A DNA stretch of 64,000 bases from RUG572 sp964386385. Lineage in GTDB: Bacteria; Verrucomicrobiota; Kiritimatiellia; RFP12; UBA1067. The notes beneath the pieces are model-generated. The model had not been told where the DNA came from, did not search any database, and saw nothing but the letters and a program-made list of their open reading frames with translations. Of the stretch, positions 8,944 through 16,305 are shown in pieces (the stretch's first letter is position 1; every line of letters begins with the position of its first letter). A program made the position numbers and the translations under genes. The DNA lies in contig CAYLRN010000003.1 in NCBI GenBank assembly GCA_964386385.1, positions 62,001 through 126,000 on the forward strand. Reading direction: 5' to 3'.

Positions 8944-9801
8944 TCACGTGCCTCTTGTCGGCTCCATCGTCACGACGATCTTTGGGAACTGCTCGATGAA
9001 CGCCGCCGAAAGGCCAGGAATCGAGCGAAGGCGTCCGAGCGCGCTGCGCGCGGTTGCGTCGACCGTCGCGTCCCCGCTGCCGCGCAGGATGCGAAAGCCT
9101 GTGACGCGGCCGCCGCGTCCGAACGAGATCTCCACCTGAAGCGGGACAAGTCCGGAATGCCACATGAAGGAGTCCTTGCTCCATTCGCGCGCAATCGCGG
9201 CCTTGATGATGCTTGCGCAACGCTGCTCCTCGCTTGTCGCGATCTGGTTGCGCGAGCCGATGCGGTAGCCCTCGTTCATCCGCTTTGCGAATTCCTCTGG
9301 CGATAGCGGCTTGTCGGCGGCGGTGCCCTTGCCGTATCGCTTCGTGGGCGGCGCTTCGACCTTTTGTGCCCTCGATCGCAGGTCGGCGGTCTTTGGCTCG
9401 GACTTGACAAGCTTCGCCGTTCCCTTCAGGTTGGGCTTTTCCTTCTTTTTGGGCTTGTCCTTTTTGGGCTTGTCTTTGACGACCTTCTGGACGGCGTCGA
9501 CCTTTCGGTCTTCCTCCTTTGGCGTCTCCGGGACGGGCTTGGGGTCGGGCTTTGGCCTGGGCTGGGACTTTTCATCGGGCGGGGGCGGGTTGGGGTCAGG
9601 ATCGGGGTCGTCCGTCTGCTCCGCCCATGGCGGCACCACCGTCATGTCTATCGGAATGATCGTCTCCTTGGGGGTGGAATGGCAGCCGGAGATGCAGACG
9701 AGGAGGGCGAGGGCGGCATGGACGGCCAGGGCGACGAGAAGCCCCGGCACGTTCATGATTTCGTTGCGGCACTTGCGGTCCTCTTCCCCGAAGAACGGCA
9801 T
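8944..9801 (-). CDS. TonB/TolA-like energy-transducing periplasmic protein
   Basis: A 285-residue protein with one N-terminal membrane segment (about residues 17-40). A Pro- and Lys-rich spacer (PDPDPNPPPPDE, PRPKPDPKPVP, then KKDKPKKKEKPN) can span the periplasm. The C-terminal globular domain (about 195-285: IIKAAIAREW, VPLQVEISFGRGGRVTGFRIL, ATVDATARSALGRL) matches the TonB/TolA C-terminal type. Such proteins carry proton-motive energy from an ExbB/ExbD motor to outer-membrane partners. It starts three bases after exbD and is the last gene of the rnhC-exbB-exbD-tonB operon. TolA-like and TonB-like roles cannot be separated; the FRIL..G...VD pattern is somewhat more TolA/TonB-hybrid as in PVC bacteria. 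The tandem repeat ends at its stop codon. Confidence 0.85.
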   Translation of the reverse strand: MPFFGEEDRKCRNEIMNVPGLLVALAVHAALALLVCISGCHSTPKETIIPIDMTVVPPWAEQTDDPDPDPNPPPPDEKSQPRPKPDPKPVPETPKEEDRKVDAVQKVVKDKPKKDKPKKKEKPNLKGTAKLVKSEPKTADLRSRAQKVEAPPTKRYGKGTAADKPLSPEEFAKRMNEGYRIGSRNQIATSEEQRCASIIKAAIAREWSKDSFMWHSGLVPLQVEISFGRGGRVTGFRILRGSGDATVDATARSALGRLRSIPGLSAAFIEQFPKIVVTMEPTRGT

Positions 9802-9804
9802 TGG

Positions 9805-10227
9805 CTATTTCTCCTCCACGGTGACGAGGGCCATCTTGCGGACCTTGCACTTGTAGACGATCTTGACGACGTCCATCACCGAGCCGTAGTCCAGGCGTTC
9901 ATCTCCGCGCACAAGCACCGGGACGTCGGGGTCTTCCGCGACCTTGCTCTTCAGGATGGCCTCCAGCTCGTCGGTTGTCGTGGGGACGTCGCCGAACCAG
10001 AGCTTGCCCTGCGCGTCGAGGGTGATCGTGCTGGCCTTGTTGTCCTTGTTCGGAAGGGTGTCCGCCTTCGCGCGGGGCAGCATGATGGAGATGCCCGACT
10101 GTAGGGCGGGAATCGTCACCATGAACGTCACGAGCAGGAGGAACGTCAGGTCGATCAGCGAATCCATGTTGATCTTGGCCTGGGCGAGGCCTCCGCCGCG
10201 TCCGCCTCTTCTTCTGCGGCGCGACAT
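9805..10227 (-). CDS. exbD: ExbD/TolR-type biopolymer transport protein
   Basis: A 140-residue protein with a short basic cytoplasmic N-terminus (MSRRRRRGGRGG). One membrane helix follows at about residues 21-45 (MDSLIDLTFLLLVTFMV), containing the essential proton-path Asp. The periplasmic domain runs from LPRAKADT to VEEK. It assembles with ExbB to form a proton-driven motor that works the TonB/TolA-like protein encoded next. Its ATG shares one base with the exbB stop (TGATG), so translation is coupled. The membrane Asp and the family's usual length are intact, so it looks functional. The ExbD and TolR labels are interchangeable at this level. Confidence 0.9.
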   Translation of the reverse strand: MSRRRRRGGRGGGLAQAKINMDSLIDLTFLLLVTFMVTIPALQSGISIMLPRAKADTLPNKDNKASTITLDAQGKLWFGDVPTTTDELEAILKSKVAEDPDVPVLVRGDERLDYGSVMDVVKIVYKCKVRKMALVTVEEK

Positions 10228-10961
10228 CAGTCGTCTCTCCCGCGGAATTCGAACTCGATGCGTCCGGTCAGGTCGTCCACGAACCCCTCCAGGGCGACTT
10301 CTATCTGCTTGACCATCCACGATAGCCAGAGGTGGAGACCGATTCCGGGGATGGCGACAAGGAGGCCGACGACGGTGGTGACGAGTGCGGCGGAGATGGC
10401 GGGGGCCATCGTGGCGATTGTCGCCGCGCCTGCGGCGCCCATGTCCGCAAATGCGTCCAGCACACCCCATACCGTGCCGAGAAGGCCGATCATCGGCTCT
10501 ATCGCGACGATCGTGGAAATGATGCCCATGCCTTTTTCGACTTTCACCTCCTCCTCGTCGAGCTTGTGCTCGCACATGGACGTCACAAGGCCCATCTCGT
10601 ATTTTGAAAGTGCGGCGCCGGCCATCGCCTCCGAGTGCCGGGCGATGAGGCCCGTGCGCACTTCCGGGGAGAAGAGGCGCAGAAGGCGGTCGCACGTGGC
10701 GGAGTAGATGTTCTCCACGGCGGAATGGGAGCTGTCGTGGCGCGCGACGTAGTATTCGAGGACGCCGCGTCCGCCCATCACGTCGCGTACGAGCCTGCGT
10801 GTGAGCTTGTGCGTCTTCCAGAGATAGTAGAATTTGGAAAAGGCTATCCATGCAAGAAGCGACGCTATTGCCAGCTGGGCGTACACCAGCGCCTGTCCCA
10901 TGGCGTTGGAATCGACGATTCCCTGGGTCAGCGACCCTGCGAAAAACTCAACCATGCCCAT
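10227..10961 (-). CDS. exbB: MotA/TolQ/ExbB proton-channel protein
   Basis: A 244-residue inner-membrane protein with three predicted helices at about 27-48, 135-160 and 172-198. The last two (GIISTIVAIEPMIGLLGTVWG and ATMAPAISAALVTTVVGLLVAIPG) are the conserved MotA_ExbB signature. It forms the stator-like pore with ExbD. Two in-frame ATGs (10961 and 10955) follow a GGAG; the first is used here. The gene overlaps the end of rnhC by 14 bases and the exbD start by one base, so all four genes of this minus-strand run are likely one mRNA. The C-terminus (GFVDDLTGRIEFEFRGRDD) is cytoplasmic. Confidence 0.9.
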   Translation of the reverse strand: MGMVEFFAGSLTQGIVDSNAMGQALVYAQLAIASLLAWIAFSKFYYLWKTHKLTRRLVRDVMGGRGVLEYYVARHDSSHSAVENIYSATCDRLLRLFSPEVRTGLIARHSEAMAGAALSKYEMGLVTSMCEHKLDEEEVKVEKGMGIISTIVAIEPMIGLLGTVWGVLDAFADMGAAGAATIATMAPAISAALVTTVVGLLVAIPGIGLHLWLSWMVKQIEVALEGFVDDLTGRIEFEFRGRDD

Positions 10962-11994
10962 ATTCTCCGTTCTTTACCGCTGACGTCACCCGGCCCTCCG
11001 GCGGAAGGTCGGCGCGCGACTTCCCACAGGCGGCGAGTACTTTGTCCGTTGTCTGAAAATGCGCCTTGCAGTGGTTCATCAGCCACTTCGGGCCGAATTC
11101 GCGAACCTTCTCCTCCGCCAGCCGGCGGACGCGCGGGTCGCTCGAACCGCGCGGAATCATGTCGAGGGGCGTCTTGCCGACGGGGATGGGTCCTATTTCC
11201 CTCGCCATGTCGGCGATTGCCCGCAGAAAGGTCTCGCGGGCGATGACGGACGCCGCCGCCACCGCGATGGAATCGCCTTCCGCCCTGTGGTGCTGGTCCA
11301 CGACGACCTTTTTTCCGCGCTCCTTCAGCGCGCCCTTTATGACCGCCTCCGTCCGCGCGAACTGGTCCACGACTATCCGCGGGCACGCCGGCTGCTTCTC
11401 GAGCAGTTCCTCGATGCACGTGCCGTGCGCCCAGGCGAGAAGGCGGTTGATGTTCCCGATGCGAGCGTAGAGGCGGTTGTATTTGGGCGGGTTGATCCTC
11501 ACGATCGCGAACCGGCCCTCGCCCAGGAGCGCGCGGAGGGCTCGGCCGACGGAAAGGACGGCATTGTCCGTCATCGTCTTGCAGTCGCGGACGCCGAGGT
11601 CGTCGCGCATCTGCCGCGCAAGCGTCTCGTCCGAATAGCAGCACGCCACCACGAGCGGGCCGAAGTAGTCGCCTTTGCCGGACTCGTCGCTTCCGCCGTG
11701 CGGCGCGTCGCGCTCCGGGTCCAGCACGTCCTCGTACCCGATTCCGGCCCGTCCAAGCACCTGGAGCTCGAAGAAGAACTCGATGAACTCCCGCGCCTTG
11801 CCGCCCTGTATCACGCATTTTCGCTTGCCGTGCTTCTCCTTCGAGTAGAGCGTGCAGTTGAAGCCGTCTCCCTCGACGGAGACGACGGAGTACGGCACTT
11901 CGCGGCGACGGAAGTTGCCGGAAGCGAGAAGGGCGGAGAGGCTGTCCTGCTGCGCCGCGTCTAGTTCGTAGGTGTATGTGGATGGCTGGGGCAT
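10948..11994 (-). CDS. rnhC: Ribonuclease HIII
   Basis: A 348-residue enzyme that cleaves RNA in RNA:DNA hybrids. An N-terminal substrate-binding domain (about residues 1-90) precedes the catalytic RNase H fold. GSDESGKGD places the first acidic pair at Asp103/Glu104. Later DDLGVRDCKTMTD, VVDQHHRAEGDSIAVAAASVIAR and the C-terminal WLMNHCKAHF are typical of RnhC rather than RnhB. It heads the operon with exbB, exbD and tonB, an unusual partnership. The start codon at 11994 lies only 12 bases after an extended -10 box, so the leader is very short. A separate RNase HII gene is found at 59778, so both enzymes exist in this genome. Confidence 0.93.
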   Translation of the reverse strand: MPQPSTYTYELDAAQQDSLSALLASGNFRRREVPYSVVSVEGDGFNCTLYSKEKHGKRKCVIQGGKAREFIEFFFELQVLGRAGIGYEDVLDPERDAPHGGSDESGKGDYFGPLVVACCYSDETLARQMRDDLGVRDCKTMTDNAVLSVGRALRALLGEGRFAIVRINPPKYNRLYARIGNINRLLAWAHGTCIEELLEKQPACPRIVVDQFARTEAVIKGALKERGKKVVVDQHHRAEGDSIAVAAASVIARETFLRAIADMAREIGPIPVGKTPLDMIPRGSSDPRVRRLAEEKVREFGPKWLMNHCKAHFQTTDKVLAACGKSRADLPPEGRVTSAVKNGEYGHG

Positions 11995-12003
11995 GGAGGA
12001 ATG

Positions 12004-12015
12004 GGCATTATAGCA
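12004..12015 (-). promoter_or_regulatory. Extended -10 box of the rnhC operon
   Basis: On the minus strand TGCTATAAT (TATAAT at 12012-12007) ends 12 bases before the rnhC ATG. No convincing -35 is seen at the normal distance, which fits an extended -10 promoter. Transcription would start about five bases before the ATG, and no Shine-Dalgarno sequence lies in that leader. Confidence 0.6.
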
Positions 12016-12067
12016 CAACGCAGCGGCGGACGCGGGAAATAACGTCCGGAAAAATTCCGCGGGCGCC

Positions 12068-12364
12068 TTACCTCCCGCCGGCAAGGCGGTTCTTGCGCGA
12101 GTAGTGGAAGTAGAGCGCAAGGTCCGTGGAGACGAGCGCCATGTCCAGCGCGTAGACGAACGCAAGCCAGTCGTTCTTCGGATTGCCGTCGAGCAGACGC
12201 GCGCAGATTCCGCCGACGTAGCCGAGAATCACCAGAAGCGCGAACATGGGGCTCTTTCCGTCTACGCGCTTCGCCCGGTACGTCCTCACGATGGCGAAGG
12301 GCCACGAGAAGCCAAACGTGAAGAGCATGAAGAATTCACAGCATTGCGATATGTCGAGGTTCAT
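12068..12364 (-). CDS. Small PQ-loop/SWEET-like membrane protein
   Basis: A 98-residue protein with three hydrophobic segments (FFMLFTFGFSWPF, FALLVILGYVGGI, FVYALDMALVSTDLALYF). The layout with WPF in helix 1, a basic loop (YRAKRVDGKS) and a glycine-rich second helix resembles half-size PQ-loop / SemiSWEET-type transporters and a common family of uncharacterised small bacterial membrane proteins. The substrate is unknown. An AAGGA lies about 11 bases before the chosen ATG, and a TGGTATACT extended -10 lies at 12434-12442 on the minus strand. The frame is open further upstream (to 12520), but that part is not protein-like. It is a single-gene unit. Confidence 0.65.
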   Translation of the reverse strand: MNLDISQCCEFFMLFTFGFSWPFAIVRTYRAKRVDGKSPMFALLVILGYVGGICARLLDGNPKNDWLAFVYALDMALVSTDLALYFHYSRKNRLAGGR

Positions 12365-12433
12365 TTTCGTCTGTATCCTTGTGTTTGATGCAAAGGCGCA
12401 TCGACGGCGCGCGAAACCGCGCCAATGGAGGAA

Positions 12434-12442
12434 AGTATACCA
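12434..12442 (-). promoter_or_regulatory. Extended -10 box for the small membrane protein gene
   Basis: TGGTATACT on the minus strand, about 70 bases before the ATG at 12364. No clear -35 is present at 17 bases. Confidence 0.45.
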
Positions 12443-12602
12443 TATCCCGCCGCTGCGCGGCGGCCCGAAGGGGAAATCCCATGCCGTTTCATGGAATATG
12501 GGAGGGACGGCGCTTTTCATGGGACTGAAATCGTATAAACGCCATGGTTCTGGCGCAGAATTTCATGTTTTACTGAAAAGTGATTTTTTATGCGATGCCC
12601 TC

Positions 12603-12631
12603 TTGCTTTCTGCGCGGGAATTAGATATACT
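12603..12631 (+). promoter_or_regulatory. Promoter of tRNA-Ala
   Basis: TTGCTT (12603-12608), a 17-base spacer and TATACT (12626-12631). Transcription would start near 12638, about 14 bases before the tRNA. Confidence 0.75.
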
Positions 12632-12651
12632 ATTGCCTGTTCCCACCGCTT

Positions 12652-12727
<76 letters not shown>

Positions 12728-13158
12728 TTCCCCCCCCCCCCCCATGTTGTGTTCAGTTGTGTTCGCAGTGCCTTTTGCGTTCCGTATGGTTGTCTGGCGC
12801 TTTTGTGTTCTGCTCCCCCCCCCCTCAAAAAAAAGCCCTGTCGCCGTTGCGTCTTGCCGGCTGCGGCGGATGAGGACATCCGCCCTCCCTGTGGGCGCAC
12901 AGCATTTGACGTTCATCCGCCGGGCATTCGCGGCGGCGCAACGGGACACTGCGCGCGGCGGACGCGCGGGAGCGCGTCCCTCCCGCGTGTGCAATGCCAG
13001 TGTGGAACGTCCGCGGCGGGACGGCTGTCCGTGAAAGGGCATTGCGGTAGGGCGGGGCGTTTCGCCCCGCCGCATGGAAAGTCGCGCGGCTGAATGGAAG
13101 ATGGAATGGAGAAATGCGTCGCCGGGAGGGCGTGTGTCCCCATGCGCCGCATAAAGCG
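12728..13158. other. Intergenic region between the tRNA genes with homopolymer and REP-like repeats
   Basis: Right after the tRNA there is a run of 14 C (12730-12743), then a run of 10 C (12815-12824) followed closely by eight A (12827-12834). A reverse-orientation REP-like unit (GCGCGGGAGCGCGTCCCTCC) lies at about 12963-12983. A GGCGGGGCGTTTCGCCCCGCC hairpin sits at about 13052-13073, and another GGGAGGGCGTGTGTCC unit near 13124. I see no gene here. Confidence 0.6.
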
Positions 13159-13195
13159 AAAAAGCCAGCCGACCCACAAGGGCGACTGGCTTTCC
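13159..13195 (-). terminator. Intrinsic terminator of tRNA-Asn
   Basis: Read on the minus strand, AAAGCCAGTCGCCC pairs with GGGTCGGCTGGCTTT around a TTGT loop, with one bulged base. A TTTTT run lies at the end of the stem. It begins about 14 bases after the tRNA. Confidence 0.8.
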
Positions 13196-13208
13196 GACAA
13201 CTTCAGAT

Positions 13209-13283
13209 TGGCTCGGGCGGCTGGATTCGAACCAGCGACCAATTGATTAACAGTCAACTGCGCTACCACTGCGCCACGCCCGA
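13209..13283 (-). tRNA. tRNA-Asn, anticodon GTT
   Basis: A complete cloverleaf on the minus strand. The acceptor stem is TCGGGCG / CGCCCGA and the D arm GCGC AGTGGTA GCGC. The anticodon stem GTTGA / TCAAT has the loop CTGTTAA (anticodon GTT), and the T arm is GCTGG TTCGAAT CCAGC. The discriminator is G and CCA is encoded (13209-13211). It has its own promoter and terminator. Confidence 0.97.
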
Positions 13284-13304
13284 ACTGCGCTGAAAACGAG
13301 TGCT

Positions 13305-13333
13305 AGTATATCAGACTGGCGTAGAAAGCGCAA
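13305..13333 (-). promoter_or_regulatory. Promoter of tRNA-Asn
   Basis: On the minus strand TTGCGC (13333-13328), 17 bases, TATACT (13310-13305). The tRNA begins about 22 bases after the -10 box. Confidence 0.75.
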
Positions 13334-13665
13334 TGGGGTATTTCAAAAAAATTTCACCCGCGTGTTTTGTCAAAGTGAATGCGCCCCGGGCAGTCGCATC
13401 TACCTGTTCCGAAGGCCGTGATTGCGACAGATGGCATTGAGTCGTTTCGAATGGTGTGCATGTGAGATGGCGGTTGAAGGGAAGGAAGAACCTTCCCGAT
13501 GGGGGCGGGGAGCATTTGCTTCTGCAACGGATTCGCCATGCGTTCGCCTCCCGCCATGAGAAGGCAGAGGTCGCGGCGGACCTCGAAGTCGCTCATCCTC
13601 CGTCACGTCCCTTGTGCGGAAGTTGTGGTAGAATACGGACTTCGCAGAAATGAATAGCGCCATTA
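13334..13665. other. Non-coding stretch before the 13666 promoter
   Basis: I see no convincing gene or known repeat in this stretch. Short open frames exist, but none has a ribosome site or protein-like composition. Confidence 0.5.
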
Positions 13666-13695
13666 TTGACTTGGAGAAAAAAAAAATGCTATATT
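13666..13695 (+). promoter_or_regulatory. A-tract promoter of the 13765-19476 unit
   Basis: TTGACT (13666-13671), then TGGAG and ten A, then TGC and TATATT (13690-13695), an 18-base spacer. The TGC before the -10 gives it an extended -10 character. It shares the G + A-run + TG layout with the promoters at 5550, 19624 and 32635. Confidence 0.7.
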
Positions 13696-13764
13696 GTGCT
13701 TCGTTGGCAGATGGCATGGTCTATGCCGCCCGCCACGCGGAGAGACAATGCATGGAAATGGACA

Positions 13765-16254
13765 ATGAGAACGAAACTTGAGATGAAGACGTTTGCGAAC
13801 GCATCGCGCCGGGCGGCGTGCCTGGCCGCGCTGCTTGCCGCCGCCTTGGCGGCGGACGGAGCGGCGGACGCGCGCGTGGTGCGCGTTGGAATGGACGGTA
13901 CGGCGCGCTTCCCCTTCGGCGGCGTCACGGCGCGCGGGCTTGTGAACTTCGACAACTGGCAGTCCTCCGCCGCGCCAGTCGTTTCCGGGGAGGGAAAGCC
14001 GGGGATGCGAATCTACACGCTCAAGTCCCGCGGGGACGTCTACGCGAAGGGGACGTGGACGTGGGGTTCTCCGGACGCGGCGGGCGCGCTGACGCTCACG
14101 AACGCGCTCGTCTTCGCGCGCGACGTGAAGGCGCAGGCCGCGGGGACGCGCCTCTACCTTCCGCATTCCGCGTTCGCGGGCGGCACGTGGACGACTGACA
14201 CGGGCGCGTCCGGCGTCTTCCCCACGAACACGCTCCGCGCGGGGCTGTTCACGGGACGCGCCGTGCGCGGCGTCACGCTGCGCACGGCCGCGGGCGAGAC
14301 AATCTCGTTCGCCTTCCCGACGCCGCGATTCGTCCACCTGAGCAACGACGCCGCCTGGTGCGACGCATTCTCCCTCCGCCTCCAGCCGCCGGGTACGTTC
14401 GGTCCCGGCGACCGGGTCGAGGACGTCTTCTCCGTCTCCACGCCCGGCCGCGCCCTCGCGGCGGAGGCCGCGGCCCCCGTCACTCTGAAGGCGGGCGCGG
14501 AATGGATTCCCCTGTCGATGCGAAAGGGCGTCGTCCCCGGCGGCGCCACCGACTTCTCGGACGGGCGCGCGCCGCGCAGGCCCGCGGGGGGCGACGGCTG
14601 GCTCCGGCGCGTGGGCGGACATTTCGAGTTCGAGAAGAGGCCGGGCGTCCCCGCCCGGTTCTACGGCGTCAATCTCGTCGGGAGCTGCTGCTGGCCGAAG
14701 ACGAAGATGCAGGCGGAGGAACTCGCGGAGCGGATCTTCCGCAGCGGCTACAACGCCGTGCGCTTCCATCACATCGAATGCGCCGGCGGCGTCACGACCG
14801 GCACGGGCGACCCGATCGGCACGGCGTTAAATCCCGAAACCATGGACCGCCTCGACGATTTCGCCGCACGGCTCATCGCGCGCGGAATCTACATCACGAT
14901 CGACCTCTACTCCTACCGCACCGCGCCGTGGAAGGCGCTGGGGCGCGACGAGCCGGGTTCGCCCACGTTCATGCAGATGAAGGGCATGATCCACCTCACG
15001 GACGCGGGGTTCGAGAACTGGAAGGCGTATGCCGCGAACCTGATGAACCACGTGAACCCGTACACCGGCCGCGCATACAAGGACGAGCCGGCCATGCCGC
15101 TCGTCTGCCTCGTGAACGAGGCCGCGCTCACGCAGGGATGGGACGCGATCCGCGAACTGCCGGAGGCGTCCGCCGCGCTCGGACGCGACGCGCGCCTGGA
15201 GCGGACGCAGGGCAACCCCGCATTCACCGCGTTCACGATGGACGTCGAGCGGCGCAGCCTTTCGCGCATGATTCCCTTCCTCCGCGAACTCGGCGTGAAG
15301 GCGCTCCTGACAGACATGAACAACGGCCCGCACCCGGACGAGAAGCAGGCCGTCCGCGCCGAGTTCCTCGACTACTTCGACAACCACTTCTACGTCGACC
15401 ACCCGCGCTGGCTCGGAGAGCGCCTGCGCCTGCCGTTCGCCATCCGCAACAAGGACCTGTTCGACTATCCCGACGGTTCTTTCCCGGTGGACTATGCGGC
15501 GGCGGTCCGCATCCCCGAAATGCCGTACACCATCACCGAGTGGAACTTCTGCGCCCCGTCGAGCCACCGCCATCAGGGCGGCCTCTACACGGCCGCCGTC
15601 GCCGCGCGCGAACGCTGGGACGGTCTCTGGTGCTTCACCTACGCGCACGGGATAAACAACCTCTTCGAGGACACGGCCAAGGGCGGCGTCGGCAGCTTCG
15701 ACGTGATGACCGATCCCGTCAACCAGGCGAACGAGCGCGCGCTCGTGGCGCTCTACCTTCGCGGCGACGCATTCGGACGCGACGCGCTGAAGATGGACGG
15801 GACGTCGAAGTCGTTCACCGTCGACACGCCCCGGACGCAGGGCGGCTTCGCCCGCGCGGGCGGCGCGTTCGAGACGTCCGGCCTCTCCGCGCGCCTCGCC
15901 GGCGCGGACGCCGCAGTCTGGGCGACGGGCATGGACGCGGCGCCGTCCCTCGCCGAGACGCGCCGCGTCCTCGTCACGCATCTCGTGGACGTGCAGAACA
16001 CGGACGCCAGATGGGCTGACGAGGCGCGCACGATCGTCCTCGCGCGCGGGGGGCGTCCGCTCCTCGCCCATGCCGGCACGGCCGCCATCTCGCTTGCCGT
16101 CGCGCCCGGTCCCTGGACGGTGTGGGCGCTTGAGACGGACGGCCGCCGCCGCGCGCGCGTCCTGGCAAAGCACGAAGGCGGGCGGCTCGTCTTCACGGCC
16201 GACATCGCGCGCGACCGGAAGAACGCCACGCTGCTCTACGAATGCGAACGCTGA
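13765..16254 (+). CDS. Secreted clan GH-A glycoside hydrolase (GH5-like TIM barrel)
   Basis: An 829-residue exported enzyme. A signal peptide (AACLAALLAAALAADGAADA) is followed by an N-terminal beta-sandwich (about 30-270). A TIM barrel opens with FYGVNLVGSCCW and GYNAVRFHHIE. LVCLVNEAALTQG puts the acid/base at about Glu452, and YTITEWNFC puts the nucleophile at about Glu592, the strand 4 and strand 7 positions of clan GH-A. A C-terminal beta domain follows (TLVHLVDVQNTDARW type). It probably cleaves beta-linked polysaccharide or glycoside outside the cell. Starts at 13765 and 13783 are both possible; ribosome sites are weak. The next gene follows after 51 bases, so the two are likely co-transcribed from the A-tract promoter. 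The GH subfamily is uncertain. Confidence 0.8.
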   Translation: MRTKLEMKTFANASRRAACLAALLAAALAADGAADARVVRVGMDGTARFPFGGVTARGLVNFDNWQSSAAPVVSGEGKPGMRIYTLKSRGDVYAKGTWTWGSPDAAGALTLTNALVFARDVKAQAAGTRLYLPHSAFAGGTWTTDTGASGVFPTNTLRAGLFTGRAVRGVTLRTAAGETISFAFPTPRFVHLSNDAAWCDAFSLRLQPPGTFGPGDRVEDVFSVSTPGRALAAEAAAPVTLKAGAEWIPLSMRKGVVPGGATDFSDGRAPRRPAGGDGWLRRVGGHFEFEKRPGVPARFYGVNLVGSCCWPKTKMQAEELAERIFRSGYNAVRFHHIECAGGVTTGTGDPIGTALNPETMDRLDDFAARLIARGIYITIDLYSYRTAPWKALGRDEPGSPTFMQMKGMIHLTDAGFENWKAYAANLMNHVNPYTGRAYKDEPAMPLVCLVNEAALTQGWDAIRELPEASAALGRDARLERTQGNPAFTAFTMDVERRSLSRMIPFLRELGVKALLTDMNNGPHPDEKQAVRAEFLDYFDNHFYVDHPRWLGERLRLPFAIRNKDLFDYPDGSFPVDYAAAVRIPEMPYTITEWNFCAPSSHRHQGGLYTAAVAARERWDGLWCFTYAHGINNLFEDTAKGGVGSFDVMTDPVNQANERALVALYLRGDAFGRDALKMDGTSKSFTVDTPRTQGGFARAGGAFETSGLSARLAGADAAVWATGMDAAPSLAETRRVLVTHLVDVQNTDARWADEARTIVLARGGRPLLAHAGTAAISLAVAPGPWTVWALETDGRRRARVLAKHEGGRLVFTADIARDRKNATLLYECER

Positions 16255-16305
16255 CCGAGATTCGAGAAAGACAAGGGACGGGACACGCTCCGGAGGATTG
16301 ACACG

